The notes beneath the pieces were generated by a model. It worked only from the letters and a program-made list of their open reading frames with translations. It did not search any database and was not told the DNA's origin. A stretch of DNA of 64,000 bases, taken from positions 62,001 through 126,000 of the forward strand of contig JACKEP010000008.1 of assembly GCA_020632915.1 (NCBI GenBank). The letters run 5' to 3'. Below are positions 47,165 through 57,221 of this stretch, piece by piece; position 1 is the first letter of the stretch; each line of letters begins with the position of its first letter. This DNA comes from Alphaproteobacteria bacterium (lineage in GTDB: Bacteria > Myxococcota_A > UBA796 > GCA-2862545). The translations under genes and the position numbers were made by a program.

Positions 47165-49792
47165 TCACCGGCGGCGGGGGCGCCCGGTGACCTGGGCGAC
47201 CCAGGGAGCCGCCAGGCCGTCGAAGTCCTCGTCGTGGCAGGTGAACACCAGGATCTGCAGGTCGTCGGACGCCTTGCGCAGCACCTCGACCATGCGGTCG
47301 CGTCGCTCGGCGTCGCTGTTGACCAGGGCGTCGTCGAGGATGACGGGCAGCCGGCGGCCGCCCGCGATGACCTTGGCCAGCCCCAACCGCACCAGCACGC
47401 CGAACTGCTCGCGGGCGCCGCCCGAGAGCTGGTCGAAGGTCTCCACAGTGGCGCCCGTGCGCAGGCCGATGACGTCGCCGTCGTCGTCGAGCGCGAGCTC
47501 CGATCCAGGGAACAGGATGTGGACCGAGGCGGCGACGGCCTCCTGGACGGGACCGGCGAGGCGATCGCGCATCGACCGCCACGACCGCTCGACGGCCTCG
47601 TGGAGCACCCGACGCACCTCGGCGCGGTGGCGCTCGCGCGCGGCTTCCTCCTCCAGCCGCTCCGCCTCCGACGTGGCGTCCTGCCACGCGTCGTACAGGC
47701 CCACCTCGTTGCGCTCGTCGATGGCGGCCTCCAGACGGACCACCTCCTCTCGCCGCTGCGTGCGCCGCTGCTCGATCCCGGCGAGCGCGCGCTCCTCGGC
47801 TTCGGGGGCGAGCACGGCGTCGTGGCCGCCGGCCGCGTCGTAGGCGGCCCTCAGGCGGTTGTCGACGAGCAGGGCGTCGGCCAGCGCACGCCGGGCCGCT
47901 TCGTCCTTGGCGGCGAGCGCCTCGGTGGACGGCAGGTCGGCGAGGCGCCCGACGCGCTGGGCCACGGCGTCGTCGGCCGCGCGGGTGGTGGCGCGCGCGG
48001 CGGACACGGCGTCGCGGGCCTCGACCCACGGCCCGTCGTGGGCGCGCTGGGCGACCTCGGCGTCGACCTGGGCCTGGGCCGCCTGCTCGGCGTCGTCGGC
48101 GGCCTGCGCGAGCGATGGCAGCGGCTCGGTGTCGTCGGCGACCTGGGCCCGCTGGCGCTCCAGGACGGCGAGGGCCTCGCGCAGCGCCTGGATGCCGTCG
48201 GGGGCGAGCACACCCAGGCGCGTGGCGTGGGTGTCGCGCGCGCGCTCGGCCTCGCGGCGCCGATCGAGCCGGCCGCGGGCATCGGCGAGATCGACCACCC
48301 CGAGCGCCGCACAGCTCGCCGCCACCTGCTCCTCGGCCTGCTCGAGCGCGCGCCGCAGGTCGACGGCGTCGTCGGTGCCCGGGCGCACCTCGACCCGGGC
48401 GACGTCGTCGAGGACGAGCGCCGTGGGGCCGGTGACCCGCACCTCGTGGGCCTGGCCGCGCGCCAGGGCGACCCCGTCGACGTGGACGTCGGACAGGGCA
48501 GTGACCACCACCCGCGCCGCCACCGCCTCCAGCCGGTCGCGGGCGCGATCCCGCGCCGCCACGCGTGCCTCCAGCGCCTCGACCTGGTCGCGCTTGGGAC
48601 CGGCCTCGGAGACGGCCGTGTCGGCGGCCTGCAGGGCCTTCTCGGTCAGCACCGCGTCGTCGAGGCGCTGGGCGAGCTGGTCGATGCGCTCGGCGAGGGC
48701 GGCGCGCTCGGCCCGCTGGCGCACGCGCTCGAGCACCCGCGCACGCTGGCGGGCCCGCGTGCGGGCGTGCTCCAGGGCCTCGGCCAGCGCAGCACGCTTG
48801 TCGTCGGCCTTGCGGAACACGCCCTCGGCGGTGGTCTGGGCCTTCTCGGCCGCCCGGGCAGCGGCGCGCGCCTGGGCGAGCTCGGCGTCGAGGCCCCGGC
48901 GCTCGACGTGATCGCGCTCGGCGTGCTCGGCAGCCTGTCGGACCAGGGCGACGTCGCGCTCGTGGAGCTCCAGCGCCCGGAAGGCCTGCTCGGCGCGCGT
49001 GGCGCGCTCGCGGGCCTCGGCGACCTTGGCCTGGCGCTCGCGCACCCGGCGATCGAGGTCGGCGACGTCGGCGGCGGCGCGTCGCAGCGCGTCGGCGGTG
49101 GCACGCGCGGACAGGTAGCGCTCGTGGGCCTCGTCGCGGGCGGCGGCGGCGCTGGCGGCGCGGTCGAGGACGTCCTGGTAGGGGCGCCGCGTCTGGCCGG
49201 TGGCGGTGAAGTAGGCGCCGTAGGCCTGGGCGACGGCGTCGCGCACGGCCTGACCGATGGGGCCCGCCGCGGCGATGCCGGTGCGCGTGGCGAGCGTGTC
49301 GGACAGGACGTCGCGGGCGTCGGCGGTGATCGCCTCCTTCGTGGCCACGCCGGAGCGGCCCTGCCGGATCCAGAGCAGCGGCCAGATGCCGAGGTCGTCG
49401 TCGGAGAAGCCACGGTTGGTGGGCTTGCGGGTGCCGAACAGCTCCCGCAGCCGCGCCTCGGCCTGCTCGCCCTGGAGCACCACGTTGCGGCCGTGGAGCG
49501 TGGTGTGGGTGCCCTGGACGAAGCGCTTGTCGACGTGCCACGTCTGGCCGTCGTCGTCGTCGAAGGCGATCTCGATCTCGGGCGCCTCGTTGCCGCCCCA
49601 CGTCTGCAGGGCGAGCTTGTGCTGGGCCCGGCCCGACGACGACTCGAACAGGCCGAAGTGCAGGGCCTCGACCAGCGTGGACTTGCCCGACTCGTTGGGC
49701 CCGTAGAACAGGCACAGGCGCTCGGACAGGTCGTCGAAGGACGCCTGCTGGATGCCACGGACGTGGCGCAGGGCGATGCGGCGCAGGATCAC
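47165..49792 (-). CDS. SbcC/YhaN-like SMC-type ATPase
   Basis: GTG 49792 overlaps the SbcD stop (GTGA). The 875-residue protein has Walker A GPNESGKST near residue 32, the signature LSGGAREQFG and Walker B PVILDDALVNSD near the C-terminus. Two long coiled-coil arms separate them. At the tip (about residues 425-480) there is a small beta-rich region (DVHVDGVALARGQAHEV, VLDDVARVEVRPG), with no CxxC zinc hook. This resembles the YhaN type more than Rad50/SbcC. With SbcD it would form an ATP-dependent nuclease that opens blocked DNA ends and hairpins. Confidence 0.9.
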   Translation of the reverse strand: MILRRIALRHVRGIQQASFDDLSERLCLFYGPNESGKSTLVEALHFGLFESSSGRAQHKLALQTWGGNEAPEIEIAFDDDDGQTWHVDKRFVQGTHTTLHGRNVVLQGEQAEARLRELFGTRKPTNRGFSDDDLGIWPLLWIRQGRSGVATKEAITADARDVLSDTLATRTGIAAAGPIGQAVRDAVAQAYGAYFTATGQTRRPYQDVLDRAASAAAARDEAHERYLSARATADALRRAAADVADLDRRVRERQAKVAEARERATRAEQAFRALELHERDVALVRQAAEHAERDHVERRGLDAELAQARAAARAAEKAQTTAEGVFRKADDKRAALAEALEHARTRARQRARVLERVRQRAERAALAERIDQLAQRLDDAVLTEKALQAADTAVSEAGPKRDQVEALEARVAARDRARDRLEAVAARVVVTALSDVHVDGVALARGQAHEVRVTGPTALVLDDVARVEVRPGTDDAVDLRRALEQAEEQVAASCAALGVVDLADARGRLDRRREAERARDTHATRLGVLAPDGIQALREALAVLERQRAQVADDTEPLPSLAQAADDAEQAAQAQVDAEVAQRAHDGPWVEARDAVSAARATTRAADDAVAQRVGRLADLPSTEALAAKDEAARRALADALLVDNRLRAAYDAAGGHDAVLAPEAEERALAGIEQRRTQRREEVVRLEAAIDERNEVGLYDAWQDATSEAERLEEEAARERHRAEVRRVLHEAVERSWRSMRDRLAGPVQEAVAASVHILFPGSELALDDDGDVIGLRTGATVETFDQLSGGAREQFGVLVRLGLAKVIAGGRRLPVILDDALVNSDAERRDRMVEVLRKASDDLQILVFTCHDEDFDGLAAPWVAQVTGRPRRR

Positions 49793-50889
49793 GACGTGGC
49801 CTCCGCGACCATGCGGTAGAGCAGGCGGGCGGCGTCCTGGTGGACGCGATCGTCGACGTCGGCCAGCGCGGCGAGCGCCTCGCCGAGGAAGCCGGGGGCG
49901 TCGAGGCGGGCGAGATCGTCGGCGCCGAGGGCCGTGGCCACCGCGTCGGTGCGCACCTGCAGCGACAGCAGCTCGTCGGCGTGTTGCTGGAGGAGGGCGT
50001 CGAGCCGGGCCCGCTCGTCGACCGACAGGGCGCCCTTGAGGTGGAGGCGCACCAGCGTGTGGCTGCGATCGGGCAGGCCGTCGAGGAAGGCGTGGAGCGC
50101 GTCGACGTCGGCCCCGCCGTGCAGCACGAACGGCTCGGGCTCGAGCCACGTGGTGAGGGCGACGGCCTCGGCCTGCACGCGCGGCGTGGCCCCCGGCTCG
50201 GGCAGCTCGACGACGAGCACGTGGCCGGGATCCTGCTCCTTGAAGCGCGTGGGCTCGGGGGCGCCCGGGTACCAGGCGCGGTCGAGGATGCGCTTGCGAC
50301 CGTGCCAGTCGCCCAGGGCCACGTAGTCGAAGCCCTTGGCGACGATGGCCTCGACGTCGATGAGGTTGGCGACATCGGTGGTGGAGCCGAAGCCGTGGGC
50401 GCCGCCGTGGGCGATGGCCACGCGCACGGCGGTGTCGGCTGGATCCCGCGCGGGCAGGTCGCGCGTGGGGTCGTCGGCCGACAGGCGCGTGAACAGCGGG
50501 CACGGGTGGAACACCATGCCCGCCACGGTGACCGGCTCGCGCTCGAGGAGGACGTGGACGTGGGCGAGGGCGGCCCGGTCGCCCACGAGCCGCGCCAGCA
50601 CGCCGCCGGGCTCCGCGGCGTCGTGGTTGCCGGGGAGCAGCAGCACGGGCAGCGGCGCGAACCGGGCGAGGGCGTCGCGGGCGCGCTGCACCACCCGCGG
50701 CGAGACCTGGTTGTCGTCGAAGACGTCGCCCGCGACCACGACGGCGTCGACCCCGAGGGCGTGCGCGCGCTCGGCGATGCGCTCGACGACGCGGAAGCGG
50801 GCCTCGCGGGCGTGGGCCCCGCGGTCGCCCGTGAGCCGACGCAGCGGCAGCCCGAGCTGCCAGTCGGCCGTGTGCAGGATGGTCGGCAT
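49789..50889 (-). CDS. sbcD: SbcD/Mre11-like exonuclease subunit
   Basis: The 366-residue calcineurin-like phosphoesterase has the motif order HTADWQLG (6-13), AGDVFDDN (about 53-60), LPGNHD (about 85-90), AHGGAHG and GDWHGRK. These supply the two-metal site. It would act as the nuclease of the SbcCD complex. The C-terminal ~100 residues (capping and SMC-binding part) are helical. It is the first gene of the pair and overlaps the ATPase gene by 4 bp. Regulation cannot be read; no LexA-like site was noticed in the 108 bp upstream. Confidence 0.92.
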   Translation of the reverse strand: MPTILHTADWQLGLPLRRLTGDRGAHAREARFRVVERIAERAHALGVDAVVVAGDVFDDNQVSPRVVQRARDALARFAPLPVLLLPGNHDAAEPGGVLARLVGDRAALAHVHVLLEREPVTVAGMVFHPCPLFTRLSADDPTRDLPARDPADTAVRVAIAHGGAHGFGSTTDVANLIDVEAIVAKGFDYVALGDWHGRKRILDRAWYPGAPEPTRFKEQDPGHVLVVELPEPGATPRVQAEAVALTTWLEPEPFVLHGGADVDALHAFLDGLPDRSHTLVRLHLKGALSVDERARLDALLQQHADELLSLQVRTDAVATALGADDLARLDAPGFLGEALAALADVDDRVHQDAARLLYRMVAEATS

Positions 50890-50997
50890 GTCTCCCCCCG
50901 ACGGGATCCGGGCGTAACCACCGTCGGGCGATCACCGATCACGCGACCGGTCAGGATCTGGCCGCGTCGCGCCGGGGACGGGATCCTCGGCGCGCGT

Positions 50998-51624
50998 TCA
51001 CGGCGTCGCCGTGTCCACGTCCCCCTGGCCGACCGACCACGCGAGTGGATCGGTGAGGCCCTCGCGCAGCGCGGGGCCGACCTCGCCATCCGCCGTCGTC
51101 AGCACCCCGTCGTCGTCCACGGGCGTCGCCCAGTCGATGCGGTTGATCGCGCGGGTCAGCGACAGCGACCACACCAGCGGCGCCGTGATGCCCTCGAGGC
51201 CCACCACCACCTCGGTCGCGGCGTTCGCCACCGGCAGGCTGCCCGTCAGCTCCAGGTCGAACGGCACGTCGGTGCCGTCGAGCAACGTGGTGGTGCCCAC
51301 GAGGTGCAGCGTGGGCACGCCGCCCACGACGAAGCGCGAGGCGGCGTAGGCCCCCGTGTACACGTCGACGATGCCCATCGGCGTCGGATCCGCCAGCAGG
51401 TCGAGGCGGCGCAGGCCCGGCCACGCGCCGCCCACGAGCCCGTCCCGATCGAGCAGCGTCAGATCCGCCACCGAGATGCGGGCCTCGGTCAGCGCGATCG
51501 CCGACGCGCCCCCGGGAGGCCGCGGCGCCTCCGCGACGAAGGTGACGGTGGTGGTCACCAGCTCGCGCCCGGGCGGCACGCAGCCCACCAGGGTCAGCCA
51601 CAGCAGCGATCGGGTCAGAGCCAC
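50998..51624 (-). CDS. Lipoprotein coupled to the TonB-dependent receptor
   Basis: GTG 51624 lies 10 bp inside the end of the receptor gene and starts a lipoprotein signal (ALTRSLLWLTLVGC). The 208-residue product is beta-rich (VTTTVTFVAEAPRPPGG, FDLELTGSLPVANAATEVVVGLEGI), with no further Cys. Small lipoproteins paired with TonB receptors often bind the ligand outside the outer membrane or guide it to the receptor. No family or metal-binding motif is recognised. Confidence 0.75.
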   Translation of the reverse strand: MALTRSLLWLTLVGCVPPGRELVTTTVTFVAEAPRPPGGASAIALTEARISVADLTLLDRDGLVGGAWPGLRRLDLLADPTPMGIVDVYTGAYAASRFVVGGVPTLHLVGTTTLLDGTDVPFDLELTGSLPVANAATEVVVGLEGITAPLVWSLSLTRAINRIDWATPVDDDGVLTTADGEVGPALREGLTDPLAWSVGQGDVDTATP

Positions 51625-53615
51625 AGCGCGAACCCCAGGGTCAGGGCGAAGGGCTTGCCGGCGACGACGTGCCGCACGGGCAGGGGCGAGCCACGGGCCC
51701 CGCGCTCCCACGCCGACGGGTAGTAGAAGTCGGCCGCGTGCCAGTCCCACGGCGCGAGGTTGTCGAAGCGTACGTCGAACGTCACCCGTCGCCAGGCGAT
51801 GCGCGCGGTCAGGTCCAGGTAGAGCTGGTTGTCGGCCACGAAGCGCAGCGGCAGCGGCCGCGGTCCGACGTAGTTCAGGCGCAACCCGCCCGACAGCCGG
51901 ACGTCGCGGATCGGCACCCGGTCGGCGAACAGCCCGACGCTGGCCACCGCGCGCGGCACGTACGGCAGCAGCAGGCCGGAGTCGGTCTCGCGGGCGTCGT
52001 GGAAGGCGCCGTCCAGGGTGATGCGCACCCCGGGGTAGGGCAGCACGTCGATGCTGGACTCGGCGCCGAAGCGCCGCGTGCGGCCCTGGTAGACCACGAC
52101 GTCCGTCAGCAGGTCGGTGATCTGCTCCTCGGGCGACCAGGCGCCGTGCATCGCCACGTGCAGGCCGAGCTGGGGGACGGGGTCGACGTCGAGCCCGGCC
52201 TCCACGTCGTCGACGACCGAGGCGAGCACGGCGTCGGGGGTCGCGAGCCGTCGACCATCGGGCGGTCGGTGGCCGCGTCCGTACGTCACGTGGGCCTGCC
52301 ACGTGGACCGCGGATGGATCACGAGCGCCGCGCGTGGCGACCACGTGAACGCTCGGCCGCGCAGCACGGTGGCGTCGTCGCTCGCGAGGTCGTCGAGGGC
52401 CACCTCGGTCTGCTGGATGCGCAGCGCCGGCGACAGCTCCACCGCGTCGAAGAACCCCAGGCGCACCGCCACCCACGCGGCGAGGTCGAGCGAGCTGACC
52501 CTGCGGTCGAACAGCGAGGTGACGGGGGTGTGCTCCAGGTCGAGGGTGGCGCCCTGCTGGGCGTTGGCCGTGGTGCGCAGCTCGACGCCGCCCTCGATCC
52601 GCGTGGTGTCCTGCATCAGCGGGAAGCGACCGATGCCGTGCAGGCGCACCCCGGCGTCGACGCTGGTCTGGCCGATGCGCGTGGCGTCGCCGTCAATCGG
52701 CGCGTCCAGGAAGCCGCTGCGGTTGTCGTCGAGGCGGTAGCCGGACAGGCCGAACCAGCCGGTGGCGTCGAGGCTCGCGCGTTGCCACGGACGCGTGAGC
52801 GAGGCCGAGACCAGCAGGTTGCGCGACACGGTCCGGCCGCCCCACGTGCGGTACGAGCCGCGGAACGCCACCTCGGACAGGGCGAGATCATCGGCGCGCA
52901 GGGCGGGGGGCACGTCGGCGGCGCCGTCGTGCAGGTAGACGCTCAGGCGCCCCTCCACCTGCTCCAGCGTGCCGGACAGACCGCCGGACAGGCGCAGGTG
53001 GCGCCAGCTCCGGTCGGCGCCCACGCCGCTGCCGTCCTCCAGATCGGCGAGGACGTAGGTGCCCTCGGTCCAGCCCTTCGGCCGCCAGCCGACGTACAGC
53101 CGCCCGCTGGAGTCGGTGCCGCTGGTGATGCCGGCGACCACGCCCTCGTGCGGAAAGCCGGTGCGCAGCCGGGCGGAGCCGGCCACGCCGAACGCGCCGG
53201 TGTCGGGCCGGACCGCGCCCGAGCAGACGTCGACGCCCTGCACGAGGAAGCGCGACAGGAAGCCGAGGTCGACGTAGCCGGCCTGCTGGACGTGGCCGGG
53301 CAGGTTGAGCGGCACGCCGTCGACGGTGACCTCGAGATCGTGGCCGTGGCCGGCGTCGAAGCCGCGCCACGCCCAGTCCCACGTGCCGTTCCGGCCGAGG
53401 TGATCGCCCACGAAGAAACCCGGCGCGCCCCCGAGCAGCTCGCCGCTGTCGCGGGCCGGGAAGGTGACGGCCCGCGCGCGGTCGATCGCCACCCTGCACG
53501 GCGGCACGGGCCGGCGAGGCACCACCACGTCGATCACCGCGTCGTCCGCGCCGCTGTCGCCGACCTCGGGCGGGGGCGCGGCGCGTGCGGCGACGGCGAG
53601 CAGGAGGGGGATCAC
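51615..53615 (-). CDS. TonB-dependent outer-membrane receptor
   Basis: The 666-residue product has a short signal (IPLLLAVAARAA) and a plug-like N-terminal domain (about 50-160: AWRGFDAGHGHDLEVTVDGVPLN, GAVRPDTGAFGVAGSARL). About 500 residues of alternating amphipathic strands follow, ending in GKPFALTLGFALWL with the aromatic C-terminus typical of outer-membrane beta-barrels. The VDGVPLN segment is a standard plug signature. It would import an unknown ligand with TonB-ExbBD energy. It is coupled to a lipoprotein gene and divergent from doxX. Confidence 0.9.
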   Translation of the reverse strand: MIPLLLAVAARAAPPPEVGDSGADDAVIDVVVPRRPVPPCRVAIDRARAVTFPARDSGELLGGAPGFFVGDHLGRNGTWDWAWRGFDAGHGHDLEVTVDGVPLNLPGHVQQAGYVDLGFLSRFLVQGVDVCSGAVRPDTGAFGVAGSARLRTGFPHEGVVAGITSGTDSSGRLYVGWRPKGWTEGTYVLADLEDGSGVGADRSWRHLRLSGGLSGTLEQVEGRLSVYLHDGAADVPPALRADDLALSEVAFRGSYRTWGGRTVSRNLLVSASLTRPWQRASLDATGWFGLSGYRLDDNRSGFLDAPIDGDATRIGQTSVDAGVRLHGIGRFPLMQDTTRIEGGVELRTTANAQQGATLDLEHTPVTSLFDRRVSSLDLAAWVAVRLGFFDAVELSPALRIQQTEVALDDLASDDATVLRGRAFTWSPRAALVIHPRSTWQAHVTYGRGHRPPDGRRLATPDAVLASVVDDVEAGLDVDPVPQLGLHVAMHGAWSPEEQITDLLTDVVVYQGRTRRFGAESSIDVLPYPGVRITLDGAFHDARETDSGLLLPYVPRAVASVGLFADRVPIRDVRLSGGLRLNYVGPRPLPLRFVADNQLYLDLTARIAWRRVTFDVRFDNLAPWDWHAADFYYPSAWERGARGSPLPVRHVVAGKPFALTLGFALWL

Positions 53616-53709
53616 GAGGACGGCGTGCTCCGCAGCAGGCGGGAAACCGTTACCACGGCGGCGCGCGGCGGGCGGTCACCCCCGCCTGCCGTCCCCTCCC
53701 GGAGGTCCG

Positions 53710-54132
53710 ATGAAGGCGATCACCTGGCCCGCCCTCGACGGGTGGCGCGACCACGGTCTGCTGCTGCTGCGCGTGGGCCTGGGCGGGATGTTCCTGTTCC
53801 ACGGCTGGCCCAAGGTCACCGGCGGTCCCGAGCTGTGGGCGAAGATCGGCGCATCGATGTCGGGCTTCGGCATCACGTTCGGCTACACCGCGTGGGGCTT
53901 CCTGGCGGCGGTCACCGAGGCGTTCGGCGGCGTGCTGCTGGCGCTGGGCCTCGCCACGCGGCCCGTCGCGCTGGCGCTGTGGTTCACGATGGTCGTCGCC
54001 GCCAAGATGCACCTCGACAACGGCGACGGCGTGATGGGGGCGAGCCACGCCATCGAGGACGGCGTGGCGTTCCTGGCGATCGTCCTCCTCGGCCCGGGCC
54101 GGTTCAGCGTCGACCGGCGGCTGAAGGGCTGA
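53710..54132 (+). CDS. DoxX-family membrane protein
   Basis: The 140-residue product has four membrane helices and the DoxX pattern: LLLLRVGLGGMFLFHGWPKVTGG, FLAAVTEAFGGVLLALGL and FTMVVAAKMHL. DoxX proteins are tied to thiol or oxidative-stress handling in some bacteria and to quinone-linked redox in others. The ATG at 53710 follows GGAGG. It stands alone between a divergent TonB receptor and a convergent AgmX-type gene, with 18 bp to the latter's stop. Confidence 0.9.
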   Translation: MKAITWPALDGWRDHGLLLLRVGLGGMFLFHGWPKVTGGPELWAKIGASMSGFGITFGYTAWGFLAAVTEAFGGVLLALGLATRPVALALWFTMVVAAKMHLDNGDGVMGASHAIEDGVAFLAIVLLGPGRFSVDRRLKG

Positions 54133-54150
54133 GGAGGACGCCCGCGCGGC

Positions 54151-55548
54151 TCACCCCTGGGTGAACACGAACGGGTAGCGCACCACGACGATGCCGCCGC
54201 CGACGGGCTCGGGGAAGGTCATCGCGAAGAAGCGCTCGGTGACGCAGGCGGCCACGCTCGCGCTGCCGACGGTGTTCTGGGCCGCGCTCGCGGCGCTCAC
54301 CGTGCCGTCGCGGGCCACGGTGAACTTGATGACCAGCTTGCCGCCCAGGGACGGATCGCGCGTCAGCTCGCGCTGGTAGCAGAAGCGGATGGTGTTCAGC
54401 CGTGCCTTGACCACGCGGTCGATCTGGTCGCGGGACAGGCCGCCCATGGTGATCGGGTCCTCGGTGGTGGCCACCGGCTGGCGGCGCTCCTTGGCGCCGA
54501 GGTCGCCGCCCTCGCCCCAGGCGTCACCGGTGCCGGGACCGGTGCCGATGCCGCCGATGCCGTCGGCCGTGCCGCCGCCAGCGAGGTGGTTGCCGCGGTC
54601 GCCGGTGCCCCAGGTGCCGAGCTGGGTGCCGGTCTTGCCGGTCAGGCCGCCGATGCCGTCGACGATCCCGGCGGCGAGGCTGCCGCCGAGGGGGCCGTCG
54701 TCGAGACCCATGTGGCTCAGGGCGCCGAGGATGCCGGCCTGATCGGCGATGGCGGCGTCGCGTTCCCGGCGGGAGCTGCCGCCGGCCGCCACCGCCTCGG
54801 TCGCGTCCGGACGCCCCGCCTTGCCCTCGCCCGTGGGGCGCTTGCCGGCCGCGCCGCCTGCGTCGGGCGGAGGAGGCGGCGGCGGAGGAGCCGGCGGCGG
54901 CAGCGCCACGGCGAGGCGCTCGGCGATCGCATCGACGAAGGCCGGGGTGTCGACGTGGGGCGTCGGCGTGAGCTGGGACAGGGTCAGGATCGTGAGCAGC
55001 GTGAGCACCACGGTCGAGCCGCCGACCGCGCGCGCAGCCGGATCCGACGGGCGGGGCGGCAGCGCCTCGGCCGCCGACACCAGCCGCGCCGCGAACGCCT
55101 GGTCGCGCAGGTGGAAGCGCACGACCATCGTCGGGCCGAGGAGGAACGCCCACGTCGATCCCTCGCGGACGGCGCGCCCGTCCGCCAGCAGCGCGTCGAG
55201 CGCCACGCCGTCCCCGTCGACCTCCACCTCGGGACGCCACCCGTCCTCGACGCGGACGCGCGCCAGGCCGTCGACGTACGACCACACCGGCACGACCGCG
55301 TCGTCGAGCAGGTCCTCGTCGACGAGGAACAGGCCGCGCTCGCGGGGGACGACCTCGGAGATCAGCGGCGGTGACATGGCGAGCAGCGGGGCGGCGCTGC
55401 GTGGCACCCACCCGATGCCGACGCCAGCGAGCGACCACCACCAGCCCACCCCGCTCGCGAGGTCGCCCTGGTCGCCGGGGCGCAGGTGCCGGATGTCGAG
55501 GAGCTCGTCGCGCCAGGTGCGGCGGACGGACAGGACGAGGTCGTGCAT
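54151..55548 (-). CDS. AgmX/PglI-type TonB-like C-terminal protein
   Basis: ATG 55548 follows AGGAGG. The 465-residue protein has a cytoplasmic domain (1-170), one membrane helix (about 174-193), a Pro-rich stretch (about 216-231) and a Gly-rich linker with GLGDxG-like repeats. The C-terminal TonB-like domain (about 375-465) reads GGLSRDQIDRVVKARLNTIRFCYQRELTRDPSLGGKLVIKFTV and VTERFFAMTFPEP. This C-terminal region, with Cys in RFCYQREL, marks the myxobacterial AgmX/PglI family. AgmX is linked to gliding motility in Myxococcus, but homologues also occur with TonB-type systems. The TonB receptor 2 kb away could be a partner. Confidence 0.87.
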   Translation of the reverse strand: MHDLVLSVRRTWRDELLDIRHLRPGDQGDLASGVGWWWSLAGVGIGWVPRSAAPLLAMSPPLISEVVPRERGLFLVDEDLLDDAVVPVWSYVDGLARVRVEDGWRPEVEVDGDGVALDALLADGRAVREGSTWAFLLGPTMVVRFHLRDQAFAARLVSAAEALPPRPSDPAARAVGGSTVVLTLLTILTLSQLTPTPHVDTPAFVDAIAERLAVALPPPAPPPPPPPPDAGGAAGKRPTGEGKAGRPDATEAVAAGGSSRRERDAAIADQAGILGALSHMGLDDGPLGGSLAAGIVDGIGGLTGKTGTQLGTWGTGDRGNHLAGGGTADGIGGIGTGPGTGDAWGEGGDLGAKERRQPVATTEDPITMGGLSRDQIDRVVKARLNTIRFCYQRELTRDPSLGGKLVIKFTVARDGTVSAASAAQNTVGSASVAACVTERFFAMTFPEPVGGGIVVVRYPFVFTQG

Positions 55549-55677
55549 GGGGCCTCCTGGGTCACGTCGCGATCGACCTGGGCCGACACGTCGCGGTTCC
55601 GGCGCGCCCGTCAACCGGTCGTGAAGCCGCGGCGGACCGCGCTGGCGTCGCGCGATACGCGGCGCCGGGAGGTGCGC

Positions 55678-56484
<807 letters not shown>

Positions 56485-56491
56485 GCCGCGC

Positions 56492-57175
56492 ATGACGCGA
56501 GCGTTCCCGTGGGCCACGGTGGGGCTGGTGCTCGTGCTCGTGGCGGTCCACCTCGTGTCGGGCTGGACGTCGTGGCAGGCGGGCTACGTGTCCGACGCCT
56601 GGGGCGCGTGGGTGGCCGAGCGTCCCGACAACGCGCTGATCGCGTCCGGCGGGTTGTTCCTGCCGTTCGTCGGCGAGGGGGCGTGGTGGCGGCTCGCCAC
56701 CGGGCCGCTGCTGCACCAGGGGCTGTCCCACCTGCTCGGCAACGTGGTGGTGCTGCTCGCCTTCGGCTTCATGGTCGAGGAGTACGCCGGCTGGGGACGC
56801 CTGCTGCTGGCGGTCGTGGTGTCGGCCGTCGGCGGCGGCGTGTTCGCGGTCCGGGCGGGCGTGCCGCTGGTCGTGGGCGCGTCGGGCGCGGCGCTCGGCC
56901 TGGCGGCGGCGGCGCTCGGGCTCGTCGCGTGGCGCGGGGTCACCGATCGGGTCGACCGCGGCCTGATCCTGGTGTGCGCCACCGCCTACCTGGTCATCGA
57001 GACGCTCGGCGGGCTCTGGCTGACGCACGTGAGCTTCCCGGCCCACCTCGGGGGCGCGGCCACCGGCCTGCTGCTGGCGCTGGGTGCGGCGCCGCGGCGC
57101 TTCCCCACGTGGCTCGGCGGTGGGCTGGCCGCGGTGTTCCTGCTGGTGGCGTGCGGCGGATGGCTGCTCGGGTGA
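56492..57175 (+). CDS. Rhomboid-family intramembrane serine protease
   Basis: The 227-residue product has about six membrane helices. Rhomboid landmarks are His80 and Asn84 in SHLLGN, the catalytic Ser131 in GASGAALG, and His185 in AHLGGAATG. The Ser-His dyad looks complete, so this should be an active protease cutting transmembrane segments. It is short and lacks extra cytoplasmic domains. It probably shares a transcript with dapD. The substrate is unknown. Confidence 0.9.
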   Translation: MTRAFPWATVGLVLVLVAVHLVSGWTSWQAGYVSDAWGAWVAERPDNALIASGGLFLPFVGEGAWWRLATGPLLHQGLSHLLGNVVVLLAFGFMVEEYAGWGRLLLAVVVSAVGGGVFAVRAGVPLVVGASGAALGLAAAALGLVAWRGVTDRVDRGLILVCATAYLVIETLGGLWLTHVSFPAHLGGAATGLLLALGAAPRRFPTWLGGGLAAVFLLVACGGWLLG

Positions 57176-57221
57176 GCGGGGGCGGTCTCCCGTCGTAGAC
57201 TGCCCGCCACGGGGACGTGCC

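Noticed and set aside
47138..49819. An 893-codon open frame on the plus strand
   Set aside because: It is antisense to the SbcC-like ATPase, whose Walker A, signature and Walker B motifs are all intact; its own product is low-complexity.
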